A stretch of 64,000 nt of DNA from Candidatus Rifleibacterium amylolyticum (lineage in GTDB: Bacteria; Muiribacteriota; Ozemobacteria; Ozemobacterales; Ozemobacteraceae). The stretch covers positions 1 through 64,000 of the forward strand of contig JAACJG010000015.1 of NCBI GenBank assembly GCA_009917695.1. Reading direction: 5' to 3'. Both the position numbers and the translations under genes were made by a program. Shown one piece after another: positions 27,883 through 38,012 of this stretch (its first letter is position 1; each line of letters starts with the position of its first letter). The notes below the pieces were generated by a model. That model did not search any database, had not been told where the DNA came from, and was given only the letters and a program-made list of their open reading frames with translations.

Positions 27883-27960
27883 TTATCACACATCTGCAAT
27901 TTTAAGATAAACAAAGCCGCTTCGCAGGGTACGCAAACATAAAAAATTATTCTTCAGCCA

Positions 27961-27989
27961 TTGACACATTCTATATATCTCAGTAAAAT
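27961..27989 (+). promoter_or_regulatory. Promoter of the secreted MBL-fold gene
   Basis: TTGACA (27961-27966), exactly 17 bp, then TAAAAT (27984-27989). The start would lie near 27996, giving a leader of about 58 nt. This also rules out the longest reading frame, whose first codon is the -35 box itself. Confidence 0.85.
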
Positions 27990-28053
27990 TTACATACGTG
28001 GTGCAGATTTTCTCATAAAATCTGAATCCAGCGCGTATAAGGAGTATAAGAGT

Positions 28054-30591
28054 ATGATACGTAGAATCGCGCAGGCAGCCGTGCTTATGTTGCTTCTGTC
28101 ATTCGTTGCAACGGCAGTTTATGCAAACGAAGCACCGCTCCTTAGAGTAACTTTTCTCGATGTACATCAGGGCGATTGTATTCTGATCCGCTCTGCTGAG
28201 AAAACCATTATGATAGATGCTGGTGACGACAACCGCAATGCCGCTCAGCGTTACATCATCCCCTATCTCAAAAAAGAGGGCATCAAGCATATAGACCATG
28301 CTTACATCACGCATCCGCATCGCGACCATTTTGGCGGATTCATTGAACTGGTTCGTGAATTCAGCTTTGGCGAATTCGTCTATTCTAACGACACCGAGAT
28401 CTCTTCAGATGAAGAACGCAGTATTGAAGATCCCGAACGTGGCGCTCAGGATGGCCTGATTTATGCACAGCTTCGTGAACTGATCAATAAGAACAACATT
28501 CCTTACCGACGCGCAATCATGGGCGAAAAACTCGACTGGGGTAAAGGAATCAAAGCTGAAGTCCTCTACTGTGATTCCAGAAGAGATGATCCCGATAACA
28601 AAATCCCAGATGAACTCAAGATAAACCCAAATGACATGTCAATTATCATCAAGGCAACAGTCGGCGAGGTAAGCTACCTTTTCACTGGCGACGCTGAAAA
28701 GAAACCAGAAGCAGATATGGTTGCTCTGCATGGTACCAAGCTGAAAAGCACAGTCCTGAAATCAGGTCATCATGGCAGCAAAACCTCTTCTTCTCATGCC
28801 TTCATGGATGTAGTACTTCCTGAATATGGCGTCATCAGTGCAGGCACCGGCAATTCGTTCGGTCACCCGACTCAGACAGTTCTCGACATTTACGATTATC
28901 ACAAAATGAAAGTGTTCAGAACTGATAAAGACGGTCATGTCGAAAGCTATACCGATGGCAAAACTGTCAGATTTGTTACCGATAACAGTCAGATAGAACT
29001 ATCTGGGAAGCCTAAAGTGATTTCCCTGACCGCAAATTCAGCCACAATTCAGTGGACAACCAACAAGGCCGGCACCACGGCAGTATTTTACGGTGTAGAC
29101 AACTTTAACAGTTCAAAAGTCTATGACCACGCAGTAAAAACACATACGGTAACCTTGAACGGACTGAAGCCCGAAACCACTTACTCTTTCAGAGTAGAGA
29201 GCCGCGACCCCCGTGAAATCGACAAAGTCGTTGTCAGCGAAGGCACTCTGACAACCCCGGCAGGATCAGCAGACCCGCTTCCAAAAATTGTCAGCATTGG
29301 CGTTAACTATGACAAGCTCTACATGAAACACCCATTCAAGGTGCTGGTTCCGGTAAAAAATCCGGCAACAGTTGCCGCCTCAGGAATTGTGCTCGAAGTA
29401 TATCATTCTGCAATCTGCCCGACGAACCTGATAGACAATATCAAGTTCGACAAACTGGCCCCTGAAGAAACCGTGCAGGCAGCCTTTCCTGCTCAGATAG
29501 ACTGGCTCGGCGAAGTTGAACTGATAGCTGTCCTCAAAAAAGGCACAAAAATCATTGATACTTCATCTGTTATTATCACTCTTGATGCTAAAACCATGCT
29601 GGTAGACTGCATGCATGGCAACAAAGACTATTATACCGGCCGCTTTGCCGGTATGAAAATGGATCTGTTTCAGAGTTATGGCATCCAGATGCGCAGTATA
29701 TCGAAGACCATCACCTATGACATGATCAAAGACGCATTCGTCATCGCCATACCCCACCCGACCCTGGATTTTAAAAAAGAAGAAATTACCGCGCTCAAGA
29801 AATTTGTATCTGGCGGCGGCTCACTGATCATGTTCGGCAAATCAGACTATCGCAACTTGTCTAACCCCGACATGTTCAACAGCATTCTCAAAGGCGTCGG
29901 CAGTAAGATTCGCTTCAACGACGACCAGATGTGTGATCCGACCGACAACATCGGGCCGCCATACCGCCCCTTCATCAAGAATTTTCCGACCAATGCGATT
30001 ACCGGAGAAGTCAAAAAACTTCTCTTGAGAGATTCCTGCACATTCATCAGTTCAACCAACAAAGGCCTGGTAGCCAGCAAGAACCTCTTTCTGCTCGCCA
30101 CCGGCGACAACGATTCATACAATTCAGACGCCGACAATCTTGGCGACGCCTACATTTATGCCAGCCACACACCTTTGCTGCCGATACCGACAGCTGCTGC
30201 CGAAGACCTTGGGCTTGGCAGAGTGGCTTGCATAGGCGAAGCATTATACCAGGATAACTTCTATACCAGTCCAGGCGACCTGGATACGGTTCCTTTCAAC
30301 CGCAACGTCATTCACTGGCTCACTCTTGGCAAAGAAAAGACGATTCGCGAAATGCTCGAATACATCGCAGACCTCGACACCGAGAGCGATCCGGAAGTTC
30401 GCGCCGATAGATTTGAAGAGCTGTCTCCTATCGTGATTCAACATCTGCGCAGTGAACTAGATGGAGACGCCGCTGCAATGAACAGTGTCGACAAAATGCT
30501 CGCGGAATATGGTGACAGTTCTTCCATCGAAGGATTGAAACAGCAGGTAAAACAACTGCACAGGTTTGATATTCTGCACACTGAAGACTGA
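28054..30591 (+). CDS. Exported ComEC-type metallo-beta-lactamase with FN3 and GATase-like domains
   Basis: An 845-aa exported protein. A signal peptide (1-24) is followed by a ComEC/Rec2-type metallo-beta-lactamase domain (30-310): LDVHQGDCILI, MIDAGD, THPHRDHFGG (86-95), LFTGDAE and LKSGHHGSKTSSS. Next are a fibronectin type III domain (about 320-410, ATIQWTTNKAGTTAVFYG...LKPETTYSFRV), a beta-rich domain, and a C-terminal domain (about 520-740) resembling DUF4350/GATase1-like folds (AIPHPTLDFKKEEITALKKFVSGGGSLIMFG). The MBL domain of ComEC degrades the non-transported DNA strand; stand-alone exported versions are uncharacterised nucleases or phosphodiesterases. Start set at 28054 by the upstream promoter, AAGGAG and signal peptide. 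Monocistronic. Confidence 0.85.
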   Translation: MIRRIAQAAVLMLLLSFVATAVYANEAPLLRVTFLDVHQGDCILIRSAEKTIMIDAGDDNRNAAQRYIIPYLKKEGIKHIDHAYITHPHRDHFGGFIELVREFSFGEFVYSNDTEISSDEERSIEDPERGAQDGLIYAQLRELINKNNIPYRRAIMGEKLDWGKGIKAEVLYCDSRRDDPDNKIPDELKINPNDMSIIIKATVGEVSYLFTGDAEKKPEADMVALHGTKLKSTVLKSGHHGSKTSSSHAFMDVVLPEYGVISAGTGNSFGHPTQTVLDIYDYHKMKVFRTDKDGHVESYTDGKTVRFVTDNSQIELSGKPKVISLTANSATIQWTTNKAGTTAVFYGVDNFNSSKVYDHAVKTHTVTLNGLKPETTYSFRVESRDPREIDKVVVSEGTLTTPAGSADPLPKIVSIGVNYDKLYMKHPFKVLVPVKNPATVAASGIVLEVYHSAICPTNLIDNIKFDKLAPEETVQAAFPAQIDWLGEVELIAVLKKGTKIIDTSSVIITLDAKTMLVDCMHGNKDYYTGRFAGMKMDLFQSYGIQMRSISKTITYDMIKDAFVIAIPHPTLDFKKEEITALKKFVSGGGSLIMFGKSDYRNLSNPDMFNSILKGVGSKIRFNDDQMCDPTDNIGPPYRPFIKNFPTNAITGEVKKLLLRDSCTFISSTNKGLVASKNLFLLATGDNDSYNSDADNLGDAYIYASHTPLLPIPTAAAEDLGLGRVACIGEALYQDNFYTSPGDLDTVPFNRNVIHWLTLGKEKTIREMLEYIADLDTESDPEVRADRFEELSPIVIQHLRSELDGDAAAMNSVDKMLAEYGDSSSIEGLKQQVKQLHRFDILHTED

Positions 30592-30603
30592 CCCCAGGAT
30601 AGC

Positions 30604-30642
30604 AAAAAGCAGTTCCGACCAAAATCGGAACTGCTTTTTTTT
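30604..30642 (+). terminator. Strong bidirectional intrinsic terminator
   Basis: A 15-bp stem AAAAAGCAGTTCCGA/TCGGAACTGCTTTTT with a 6-nt loop and eight T residues on the plus strand; five T residues follow on the minus strand. It ends the 28054 gene and could also end the chemoreceptor transcript from the right. Confidence 0.95.
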
Positions 30643-30856
30643 GCGATCATTTGAGGCAAAAAGATGCTTGCAGATACGAGTGCTTTCGCTGCCGTTACAA
30701 AAGACCGAACCTGAAGCGTCATAGAATTTTGCCATGGCTACGGTCTAATGCTGAGCGTGTAAAATTCCGTCATTGCGACGGTGTATGGGGAGGTATAAGC
30801 CCGGCTCTAAGAGACGAATCCAGAGGACATACAGGCTTAGAAAAAGTAACCTGTAA

Positions 30857-33184
30857 TTATTTTGTCTTAGGTTTCTTTCCGGCTTTTGCAGGTTCAGGAG
30901 CTGTTTCTTGCGGCTCTGATTCGTCTGATTCAGACTCTTTTTCAGATGTTTCTTCATCGTCATCGCCAGAAGCGCCCTCATCCGAATCTACAACTTCAGC
31001 ATCGTTGGCAAAATTCTGTTCGTCACTGCTTTCAGCTAATACTCCTCTGGCGTTGGCTGTAAGATCTCGAGCCTCAAGAACGAAGCGAGCAAGCATTCTG
31101 TTCATTTCGTCGGCGACCATGCTGAGATGCTTGGTAATCTTAGCCATATCCTGAATAGAGTCTCGCTGCGATTTCAGCGATTCAAGAACTCCATCGACTT
31201 CTTTCGTTGTCGTCTTGGTAGTAATAGACAGGTTTTCAATCGACAGGCTGATGGCTTCGATGTTTTTACTCTGTTCTACCGAAGACTTACTGATGTCCTG
31301 CACCTGAACGTTAACACTTTCAGAAGCCATACCAATTTCGTCGAGGTAGCCACCGGCCTGGTTGATGATTTTAACACCTTCCTGCACCTTGTCTTTGCCG
31401 AGACTCATTTCTTCAACAGCCTTGTTTGTCTTGTGCTGAATTTCGCCAATAAGAGCGCCGATTTCTTCGGCAGCCTTGGCGCTTTGCTCGGCCAGTTTTT
31501 TTACGTTCGCTGCTACCACGACAAAACCTTTGCCCTGTTCGCCGGCGCGTGCCGCTTCAATTGCCGCATTAAGAGCCAGCAGGTTGGTTTGTCGAGAAAT
31601 AGCTGTAATGGTAAGAACGATCTTTCCGATTTTTCTCGACTGATTCTTGAGTTCCTCGAGAACTCGCGATGAATCGCCAACCGCTCTTTCAATTTCCTTA
31701 ATAGTCGTCGAGGCTTCGCGCACAGCTTCCATACCCTGAGTCGCTTTGAGACGATTCTGCACCGATTCTTCATAAGCGCGGTTTGAACGCTTTGCAATCA
31801 ACTGAGAGTTCGCCGAAATTTCTTCAATCGCTGCAGCTGTAGATTCCAGAGTTGAGGCTGAATCTTTGGTCGCCTTGGTGATGCGCTGTGTGTTGCCAAA
31901 GATATTCTGAATTGATTCATTCGATTGCAGAGTGAGATTCGAGATACCGTTCGCCATGTGCGAAAGGCGATTGATAACGTCCTGGATCTGTAACAGAAGC
32001 CGTTGAATATATCCGATGAATTTATTAAACCGGTCTGAGACCTCGGTAACTTCGTCTTTTCCTATAATTGCAAGACGCTTGGTAAGATCGCCGCGGCCTC
32101 TCGAAATCTCTTCCAGACCTTGCGATACCCCGCGGATCTGGTTGACCACACCGGTGATTACAACCATTGTGATACCAGTCATAACTACAAGACCAAAAAT
32201 GATGAGAAATATGGAAAAATTCTGAGCTTTATTCAGGGCACCCATCATGCCCTGCGTATCTACGGCGGCAAGTATTACCCAGTTTGAATTTGGAACAGGC
32301 GCAGCGGCAAGCAGAACATTTGACTTTTCACCTGTAAGAAATTCATAAAAGCCGCTTCGGTTATTAACGATGCGTTCGGCGTGATCCTGCAGTTCAGGTT
32401 CGTTCGAATTAAGAAAAATTCGTTTTTGTGGATCAAGAATGCAGTCCTGATCTGAGTGCGCCAGATAAAACCCGTTTTGAGAGTATTCACTTGAAAGCAA
32501 CGAAGTTCTTCCACCTACCGTTGACAATGATCCGGGAATATTGCCCAGAAGGGTTTCAAGGCTCACACCAATAGCGACTGTTCCGATTTTTTTCCGCTGC
32601 GAAATGATGGGCTTAAAAAGATAACAGACACGCTCTCTGAGATCGTCTTCGCCCTGCTGAAAAAAAACTGGACTTCGAAAGACTCCTTCAGTATCCATAG
32701 TTTCAAACATTTTTCGCGAAATATATCGTTTATAAGGAGGCTCGGTGAGAGAAAGAATTTGGCCGTTAGTGCCTACACGAAAAACCGTGTCACCTACGTC
32801 GTTAAGAATAGAAAGCTCAATGATATCATTTGACAGATAATCTTCGCTTCTCACAAGAATGCTGTCTAAAGGCGTTTTTAAAACCTGTTTCCACTGTTCG
32901 ATGAGTTCGGATTCCTCAGGAGCCTGTTCAAGCCAGGAAAGAAACTGCACTGTTGAATTCATGCGAGCGATGTGCTCGGCAATTTTTTCGAAATCAAGCA
33001 TCGAAACGCCTATTTTACCCGCTTCTGCCGCCAGGATCGTCTGAATCTGCACGGGAATCTGCGTCTTAACAGCATTACGAATCTGCTCAGAGGTAAAAAA
33101 TATCAGACCGAGAAGAATCAGCGAGACCAGTACCATTGTAAAAAAAAGTCTGGTCTTGATTTTTAAGTTATTAAAAAATTCCAC
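30857..33184 (-). CDS. Methyl-accepting chemotaxis protein
   Basis: A 775-aa chemoreceptor. A first membrane helix (about 13-30), a periplasmic dCACHE-like sensor (35-330), a second membrane helix (about 325-350), HAMP (352-405) and a signalling domain with the CheA-contact tip [40 protein letters not shown]. After the signalling domain comes a very acidic tail (about 700-775, [23 protein letters not shown]) ending in a basic patch; no CheB/CheR-binding pentapeptide is visible. It starts with GTG, with AAAGGA 8 bp upstream and only 12 bp after the LysM amidase gene, so it is co-transcribed with it. No che genes are in the window. Confidence 0.95.
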   Translation of the reverse strand: MEFFNNLKIKTRLFFTMVLVSLILLGLIFFTSEQIRNAVKTQIPVQIQTILAAEAGKIGVSMLDFEKIAEHIARMNSTVQFLSWLEQAPEESELIEQWKQVLKTPLDSILVRSEDYLSNDIIELSILNDVGDTVFRVGTNGQILSLTEPPYKRYISRKMFETMDTEGVFRSPVFFQQGEDDLRERVCYLFKPIISQRKKIGTVAIGVSLETLLGNIPGSLSTVGGRTSLLSSEYSQNGFYLAHSDQDCILDPQKRIFLNSNEPELQDHAERIVNNRSGFYEFLTGEKSNVLLAAAPVPNSNWVILAAVDTQGMMGALNKAQNFSIFLIIFGLVVMTGITMVVITGVVNQIRGVSQGLEEISRGRGDLTKRLAIIGKDEVTEVSDRFNKFIGYIQRLLLQIQDVINRLSHMANGISNLTLQSNESIQNIFGNTQRITKATKDSASTLESTAAAIEEISANSQLIAKRSNRAYEESVQNRLKATQGMEAVREASTTIKEIERAVGDSSRVLEELKNQSRKIGKIVLTITAISRQTNLLALNAAIEAARAGEQGKGFVVVAANVKKLAEQSAKAAEEIGALIGEIQHKTNKAVEEMSLGKDKVQEGVKIINQAGGYLDEIGMASESVNVQVQDISKSSVEQSKNIEAISLSIENLSITTKTTTKEVDGVLESLKSQRDSIQDMAKITKHLSMVADEMNRMLARFVLEARDLTANARGVLAESSDEQNFANDAEVVDSDEGASGDDDEETSEKESESDESEPQETAPEPAKAGKKPKTK

Positions 33185-33196
33185 TCGTTGTGTCCT

Positions 33197-34621
33197 TTAT
33201 TTAGCCGGTATTAAGATAGTATCGCCGACTTTTATAATATGTTTGCTGCTGATATTGTTGAGATTAAGCAGTCTGGCAAGAGGCACCTTGTGCTGCACGG
33301 CGATCTTCGACAGGGTGTCACCTGATTTTACGCGATACTTGCTGGCCTTTTTCCTGCTTTCAGCTTTTTTTGCCTGGGCGGCGTTACGTCTGGCAGCAAG
33401 CGCCTTTTTATTGGCCTCTGCAGTTTTAATGTAGTCCAGATATGAAGTGTCGAGTCCTTCCTGGATTGGATTAAGAAGAAAATCACGAACCCCCAGATAT
33501 ACTCCCTGAGCCATGCGGGTTCTGGCATTATAATTCTTGAGAACCGCTGCATCCTGAAGATTTGAAGTATAACCAAATTCAACCAAAATAGAAGGCATGG
33601 CCATTGAGTGCAACACCTTGAATCCGGCTCTTTTTACGCCGCGTGAAGGAAGTTCGACAACTGAAGCGCCCAGCTGCACTTCTACCCGCTCAGCGAGTTG
33701 TCGACTCTTGTTCATAATCGCCGCCTGACGCTCAACTATCTCCTTTTTGACCACACTGCTGTTGTCTACAGCGGTTACGCCTGCGAAATCAACCTGATTT
33801 TCCATTTCGGCAACGAGTCGCTCGGCCTCTCCGACTGCACCACGCGGTGATTCATAGTATACTTCAATGCCACGAATGGCCTTTCGCGAATTGTAATTCA
33901 CATGGAGACTGACAAAAGCATCAGCACCCAGATGTTCAGCAATTTCACGCCGACGCTGCAGGGGAATAATATAGTCTCCATCTCGCGTCAATACCGCTTT
34001 AAACCTTGGATCGCGATCAAAATAAGCTTTGATCAGCTTACCCATGGTCATTACGTAATTCTTTTCGATTATACCATTATTCCTGGTTCCGGGGTCTTCT
34101 CCACCGTGGCCCGGGTCGAGCACGACAATCTTGACGTTTTCGGCCTTAAGGCGGTTAACCTCGCTAAGCTCGGCATTGCGCCGTTTTATAAGCTGAGCCT
34201 GCGGTTCGCGCAAGAAAATAACTATGCGATCGCCTTTGTTGGCAGTGACAGGCAAAACGAAAGTCTTGGCCTCGACTCCGTCAGGCACCCTGAAGAAAAC
34301 TCTGACGCGCTGGTCTGCCAACTGCTGAACGGTAAGAACCTCGAGAAACGGATTTTGCAGGGGATAGCGCTGACGCCCCGGCCTGAAAGCGCATTTATCG
34401 ATGTCGAAATACAAAGTTCCGTCTCTCAGCTGCGAAACAGTCGAGACCCTTGGTGGAGCGCTGATGTCCAGTACGACTTGCGCTTCTTCCGGGCTCTGCC
34501 AGAAACGAATGTCGGTAATTCTGGAGTCTTCTGCTGACCATAAGGCCATTGAACTGCAAACGAAAAACAAAACAAACAGCGATAGTTTCAGGGTATTTCT
34601 ATTAGTCACAAATTCTTCCAT
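33197..34621 (-). CDS. N-acetylmuramoyl-L-alanine amidase (AMIN, Amidase_3, LysM)
   Basis: A 474-aa exported amidase of the AmiC type. Signal peptide (10-30), AMIN domain (about 35-130), Amidase_3 catalytic domain (about 160-385) with LDPGHGGEDPG, IIEKNYV (Glu), FVSLHVNYN (His) and SILVEFGYTSN (catalytic Glu), then a Lys/Ala-rich linker and a C-terminal LysM domain (YRVKSGDTLSKIAVQHKVPLARLL). It cleaves the bond between MurNAc and the stem peptide during cell separation. The window encodes a second amidase of different layout at 51448. No clear Shine-Dalgarno precedes the ATG. Confidence 0.95.
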   Translation of the reverse strand: MEEFVTNRNTLKLSLFVLFFVCSSMALWSAEDSRITDIRFWQSPEEAQVVLDISAPPRVSTVSQLRDGTLYFDIDKCAFRPGRQRYPLQNPFLEVLTVQQLADQRVRVFFRVPDGVEAKTFVLPVTANKGDRIVIFLREPQAQLIKRRNAELSEVNRLKAENVKIVVLDPGHGGEDPGTRNNGIIEKNYVMTMGKLIKAYFDRDPRFKAVLTRDGDYIIPLQRRREIAEHLGADAFVSLHVNYNSRKAIRGIEVYYESPRGAVGEAERLVAEMENQVDFAGVTAVDNSSVVKKEIVERQAAIMNKSRQLAERVEVQLGASVVELPSRGVKRAGFKVLHSMAMPSILVEFGYTSNLQDAAVLKNYNARTRMAQGVYLGVRDFLLNPIQEGLDTSYLDYIKTAEANKKALAARRNAAQAKKAESRKKASKYRVKSGDTLSKIAVQHKVPLARLLNLNNISSKHIIKVGDTILIPAK

Positions 34622-34653
34622 ATTATAGATATCGGCAGAAAATTTACGCAGAG

Positions 34654-34682
34654 ATTATATCAGGTTTATCCCGGAGTTTAAA
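34654..34682 (-). promoter_or_regulatory. Candidate extended -10 promoter of the amidase/MCP operon
   Basis: On the minus strand TTTAAA (34677-34682), 17 bp, then TGA-TATAAT (-10 at 34654-34659), an extended -10. It overlaps the last codons of aat. Confidence 0.55.
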
Positions 34683-35343
34683 GCTCGGAAGGATTTTTCT
34701 TGCAGCAAAACGAACAATCCTTTTCAATAGCTTTTTTCAACCGGCTGAGATAAAGGGGCCGGTCGATATTGACTGCACCCAGCCTTGCGGTGTGAGGTGT
34801 AATGACCTGCGAATCAAACAGCTCGAAGTTACATTTGCGCAGATGCTCGAAAAGGAACATGAGCGCCATGGTTGATGCATTTGACACAGCCGAATACATG
34901 GATTCTCCCGCAAAAAAGGCGCCGATCGCCACCCCATACACCCCGCCGACAAGCTCGCCGTCTATGTATGCTTCTACACTATGCGCATGCCCCAGTTCGT
35001 GCAATCTGGTATAAGCAGAAATAAACTCGGGACTTATCCAGGTCGTCTCCCGACCTGGCGCCGAACGAGCACAGCCTTTCATTACATCGGCGAATCTTTC
35101 GTCGATAGAAAATGAAAATCTGCCTTTGCGATAGAGCCTGGTCATACGCCGACTTAAGCGGAATTCAGCAATTTCGAATATAGCTCGTGGATCAGGCGAC
35201 CACCAGGTAATCGGGTTAACCGACCATGGAAAAATGCCGGAAGCATAGGCCGACAACAAGGTGTCAGGCTCGAGATTGCCTCCGAATGCCAGCAAACCGT
35301 CATCATTTGCCCATTCAGGGTCTGGGAAATTTATCAGACTCAT
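34678..35343 (-). CDS. aat: Leucyl/phenylalanyl-tRNA-protein transferase
   Basis: A 221-aa enzyme that adds Leu or Phe to N-terminal Lys or Arg of proteins, marking them for ClpS/ClpAP under the N-end rule. Signatures: FPDPEWANDDGLLAFGGNLEPDTLLSAYASGIFPW, WWSPDPRA, TTWISPEFISAYTRLHELGHAHSVEAY, and GGVYGVAIGAFFAGESMY. Presence of Aat points to a Gram-negative type of proteolysis. The ATG at 35343 is preferred to a TTG five codons upstream. It precedes the amidase gene in the same direction. Confidence 0.97.
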   Translation of the reverse strand: MSLINFPDPEWANDDGLLAFGGNLEPDTLLSAYASGIFPWSVNPITWWSPDPRAIFEIAEFRLSRRMTRLYRKGRFSFSIDERFADVMKGCARSAPGRETTWISPEFISAYTRLHELGHAHSVEAYIDGELVGGVYGVAIGAFFAGESMYSAVSNASTMALMFLFEHLRKCNFELFDSQVITPHTARLGAVNIDRPLYLSRLKKAIEKDCSFCCKKNPSEL

Positions 35344-35589
35344 CAAACCTGCTTTCAAACAGTTGTTTTTCTACCTGACGAATCAGGATCTGCTGACCAT
35401 TTCGCCGGTCGCTCCGGCTGGATGTTCTTTGAAAATCCTTTATTGTTGAACAATACAGCATTTAATTCGATCGTTCAACCCATAGATACCATGTGAAATA
35501 ATTTTCAAACATTGAAAAGTCAATCGCAATATGTTAGTGTATCGCGTTTTCGAAATCCGAGTCATAGTTTTTCAGGAGAAGCAAAAATC

Positions 35590-36927
35590 ATGCTCGAGCC
35601 AAGATCGTTTGCAGGTGGACTGCATCCACCAGAAATGAAGCATACCGCGGACAAAGCCATACAAAAGCTGCCGCTTCCAGACCGCGTAGTGCTTCACGTT
35701 TCCCAGCACATAGGAGCACCGGCAAAGCCAACTCATAAGATAACCGACAAAGTTAACTGTGGAGATGTCATAGCAGAGGCCGGCGGTTACGTTTCGGCTC
35801 CGGTTCATGCAACAATTACCGGTTCGGTTATTGCTGTTGGCAATTTTATGCATCCTTTTGGCGTGCCATCGCCTGCAATAGTAATTGAACGTGACCATTC
35901 AGCCCAGGAACCTGATTATACCTACGAAAACGGTCTGGAACTCGGCGTCGAAGAGATCAAAAAGAGAATTCAGGACTCTGGCATGGTTGGCCTTGGTGGC
36001 GCCACTTTTCCGACGCATGTAAAGCTCTCCCCCCCTGACACCAAGCCAATTGACACAGTTATCCTGAATGGTGTCGAATGTGAACCGGCGCTGACTGCTG
36101 ACCATCGCTTGATGCTCGAAGAACCCGACAAAGTTATCAACGGCCTTCAGCTGATAATGAAGGTTCTCAATGCCAAACAGGGCATTATTGGCATAGAAAT
36201 GAACAAGCCTGATGCAATCAAGGTTTTTGAAGACAAATTCAAAAGTATTGCCAATTTATCTGTACAGCCCCTTACTGTGAAGTATCCTCAGGGTGGCGAA
36301 AAGCAGCTGATTTATGCATGTCTGGGTCGCGAGACCCCATCCGGCGGTCTTCCCATGGATGTCGGCGTCGTAGTACAAAATGTCGCGTCTGCCGCGGCGA
36401 TTTCAGACGCGGTTAACCTGCGTCAGCCACTTCTTGAGAGAATAGTGACGCTTTCCGGGAAATGCGCGGTAAATCCGGGAAATTATCGGGTTCGTATCGG
36501 TACAACTGTCGCCGATTTCATTCAAATGACCGGTGGCCTGAAAAAAGACGTAGAACTCAAAAAGGTCATCATGGGAGGCCCGATGATGGGTTTCGCCCTG
36601 TTCGATCTGAACATTCCGATAATCAAGGGTACCAGCGGCCTGCTCTGCTGGGACAGCGAAGAAGCCGCGCAGCCACGCGAAACTGCCTGCCTGCGTTGTG
36701 GCAATTGTATTAGAGCCTGCCCGATGGGTCTGATGCCGCAGACAATGAAGCAGCTCATCGACCATCGCAAATGGGACAAGGTAGATGAAATCGGCATGCT
36801 TGACTGCATAGAATGTGGCTGTTGTGCCTACGCCTGCCCGTCTTCTCTGCCTCTGGTGCAGAGCTTCAAGCTTGGCAAAAAAAACGTAATGGCTGAGCGC
36901 AAAAAGGCGACAGCCAGTAAAGGATAA
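35590..36927 (+). CDS. rnfC: Rnf complex subunit RnfC
   Basis: A 445-aa peripheral subunit of the Rnf ferredoxin:NAD+ oxidoreductase, carrying NADH/FMN-binding and ferredoxin modules. Motifs: GGLHPPEMK, LSQHIGAPAKP-like VSQHIGAPAKP, GMVGLGGATFPTHVKL (nucleotide-binding), NGVECEPALTADHRLM, and two 4Fe-4S sites CLRCGNCIRACP and CIECGCCAYACP. The start is the ATG at 35590 with AGGAG 11 bp upstream; the longest frame begins in an AT-rich stretch (TTGAAA at 35512) that could be a -35 box. First gene of rnfCDGEAB. Confidence 0.97.
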   Translation: MLEPRSFAGGLHPPEMKHTADKAIQKLPLPDRVVLHVSQHIGAPAKPTHKITDKVNCGDVIAEAGGYVSAPVHATITGSVIAVGNFMHPFGVPSPAIVIERDHSAQEPDYTYENGLELGVEEIKKRIQDSGMVGLGGATFPTHVKLSPPDTKPIDTVILNGVECEPALTADHRLMLEEPDKVINGLQLIMKVLNAKQGIIGIEMNKPDAIKVFEDKFKSIANLSVQPLTVKYPQGGEKQLIYACLGRETPSGGLPMDVGVVVQNVASAAAISDAVNLRQPLLERIVTLSGKCAVNPGNYRVRIGTTVADFIQMTGGLKKDVELKKVIMGGPMMGFALFDLNIPIIKGTSGLLCWDSEEAAQPRETACLRCGNCIRACPMGLMPQTMKQLIDHRKWDKVDEIGMLDCIECGCCAYACPSSLPLVQSFKLGKKNVMAERKKATASKG

Positions 36928-36935
36928 CAGCAATC

Positions 36936-38012
36936 ATGAATACAACGACAGCAGCAACAGCCTCGGTTTCTCCTAGACTGCTGGTAACCAGCTCACCACA
37001 TATTTTTTCGGGACTTACAGCTGCCCGGGTGATGTGGGATGTTAACCTTTCTCTGCTGCCAGCTCTGGCAATGGCGCTGTTTAATTTCGGCATCCGCGCC
37101 GCACTGGTCATTCTTGCTTCAGTTCTGGGCGCGGTTCTGGCAGAATTTGTCATTCAGAAATTTCTCATGAAGAAACCTGTCTGTATAGAGGATGGCAGTG
37201 CAGTTGTAACCGGAATTCTGCTTGCATTTTGCGTGCCGGCGGCACTGCCGGCATGGGTAGCCTTTGTCGGCGGATTTATCGCTATTGCCCTTGGCAAGCA
37301 GGTCTACGGCGGGCTCGGTCAGAATGTCTTTAACCCTGCTCACGTGGCACGAGCTCTTCTGCTCGGCAGCTGGCCTGTTTACATGACGACCTGGCTGAAG
37401 CCTGGCGCTGCCATGTCGCCATCGACGGCAATAACTGACGCAGTTACCTGTGCCACACCACTTGGATTCATAAAAATAGCCGGTCGCGACCCCGAAGTCA
37501 TGAAAAAGCTCAGCGAATCAGGCACTTCCTTGGTCACTTACGTTTTTAACGAACTTCATATCGGGTTTTCTGATCTTTTCTGGGGATTGAACTTCAGCGG
37601 ATCTCTGGGCGAAACATCAAAAGCGGCTCTGCTGTTGGGCGGCCTTTACCTGCTGATTCGCGGTCATATTACCTGGCATGGCCCGGTAGCCATGTGTTCA
37701 ACGGTGTTTGCCGGCGCTCTGATTTTTGGTGGGTCACTCGAATATGCAATATTTCACCTGTTGACCGGCGGACTTATTATCGGAGCATTGTTCATGATCA
37801 CCGATATGGTTACTTCGCCAATGACCGGCAAAGGACAGCTGATTTTCGGATTTGGCTGTGGTGCACTAACTTTGCTGATAAGAATGAAAGGCGGATATCC
37901 TGAAGGTGTCTGTTATTCAATTCTTATCATGAATTCTCTGGTACCGCTGATCGACAAGTTCACTGCTCCGCGTAAGTTCGGCACAGTAGTGGCGAAGGAG
38001 GTAAAGGCATGA
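36936..38012 (+). CDS. rnfD: Rnf complex subunit RnfD
   Basis: A 358-aa membrane subunit with about nine hydrophobic segments. It belongs to the NQR2/RnfD family; the covalent flavin attachment Thr lies in TDAVTCATPLGF. It begins VSPRLLVTSSPHIFSGLTAARVMWDV, the standard N-terminus. It forms part of the ion-translocating channel with RnfA and RnfE. It overlaps rnfG by 4 bp. Confidence 0.97.
   Translation: MNTTTAATASVSPRLLVTSSPHIFSGLTAARVMWDVNLSLLPALAMALFNFGIRAALVILASVLGAVLAEFVIQKFLMKKPVCIEDGSAVVTGILLAFCVPAALPAWVAFVGGFIAIALGKQVYGGLGQNVFNPAHVARALLLGSWPVYMTTWLKPGAAMSPSTAITDAVTCATPLGFIKIAGRDPEVMKKLSESGTSLVTYVFNELHIGFSDLFWGLNFSGSLGETSKAALLLGGLYLLIRGHITWHGPVAMCSTVFAGALIFGGSLEYAIFHLLTGGLIIGALFMITDMVTSPMTGKGQLIFGFGCGALTLLIRMKGGYPEGVCYSILIMNSLVPLIDKFTAPRKFGTVVAKEVKA

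Noticed and set aside
30644-30856. A possible riboswitch or RNA gene after the bidirectional terminator
   Set aside because: The region has a short CCGTC/GACGG hairpin but no recognised conserved core, and it lies downstream of both neighbouring genes.
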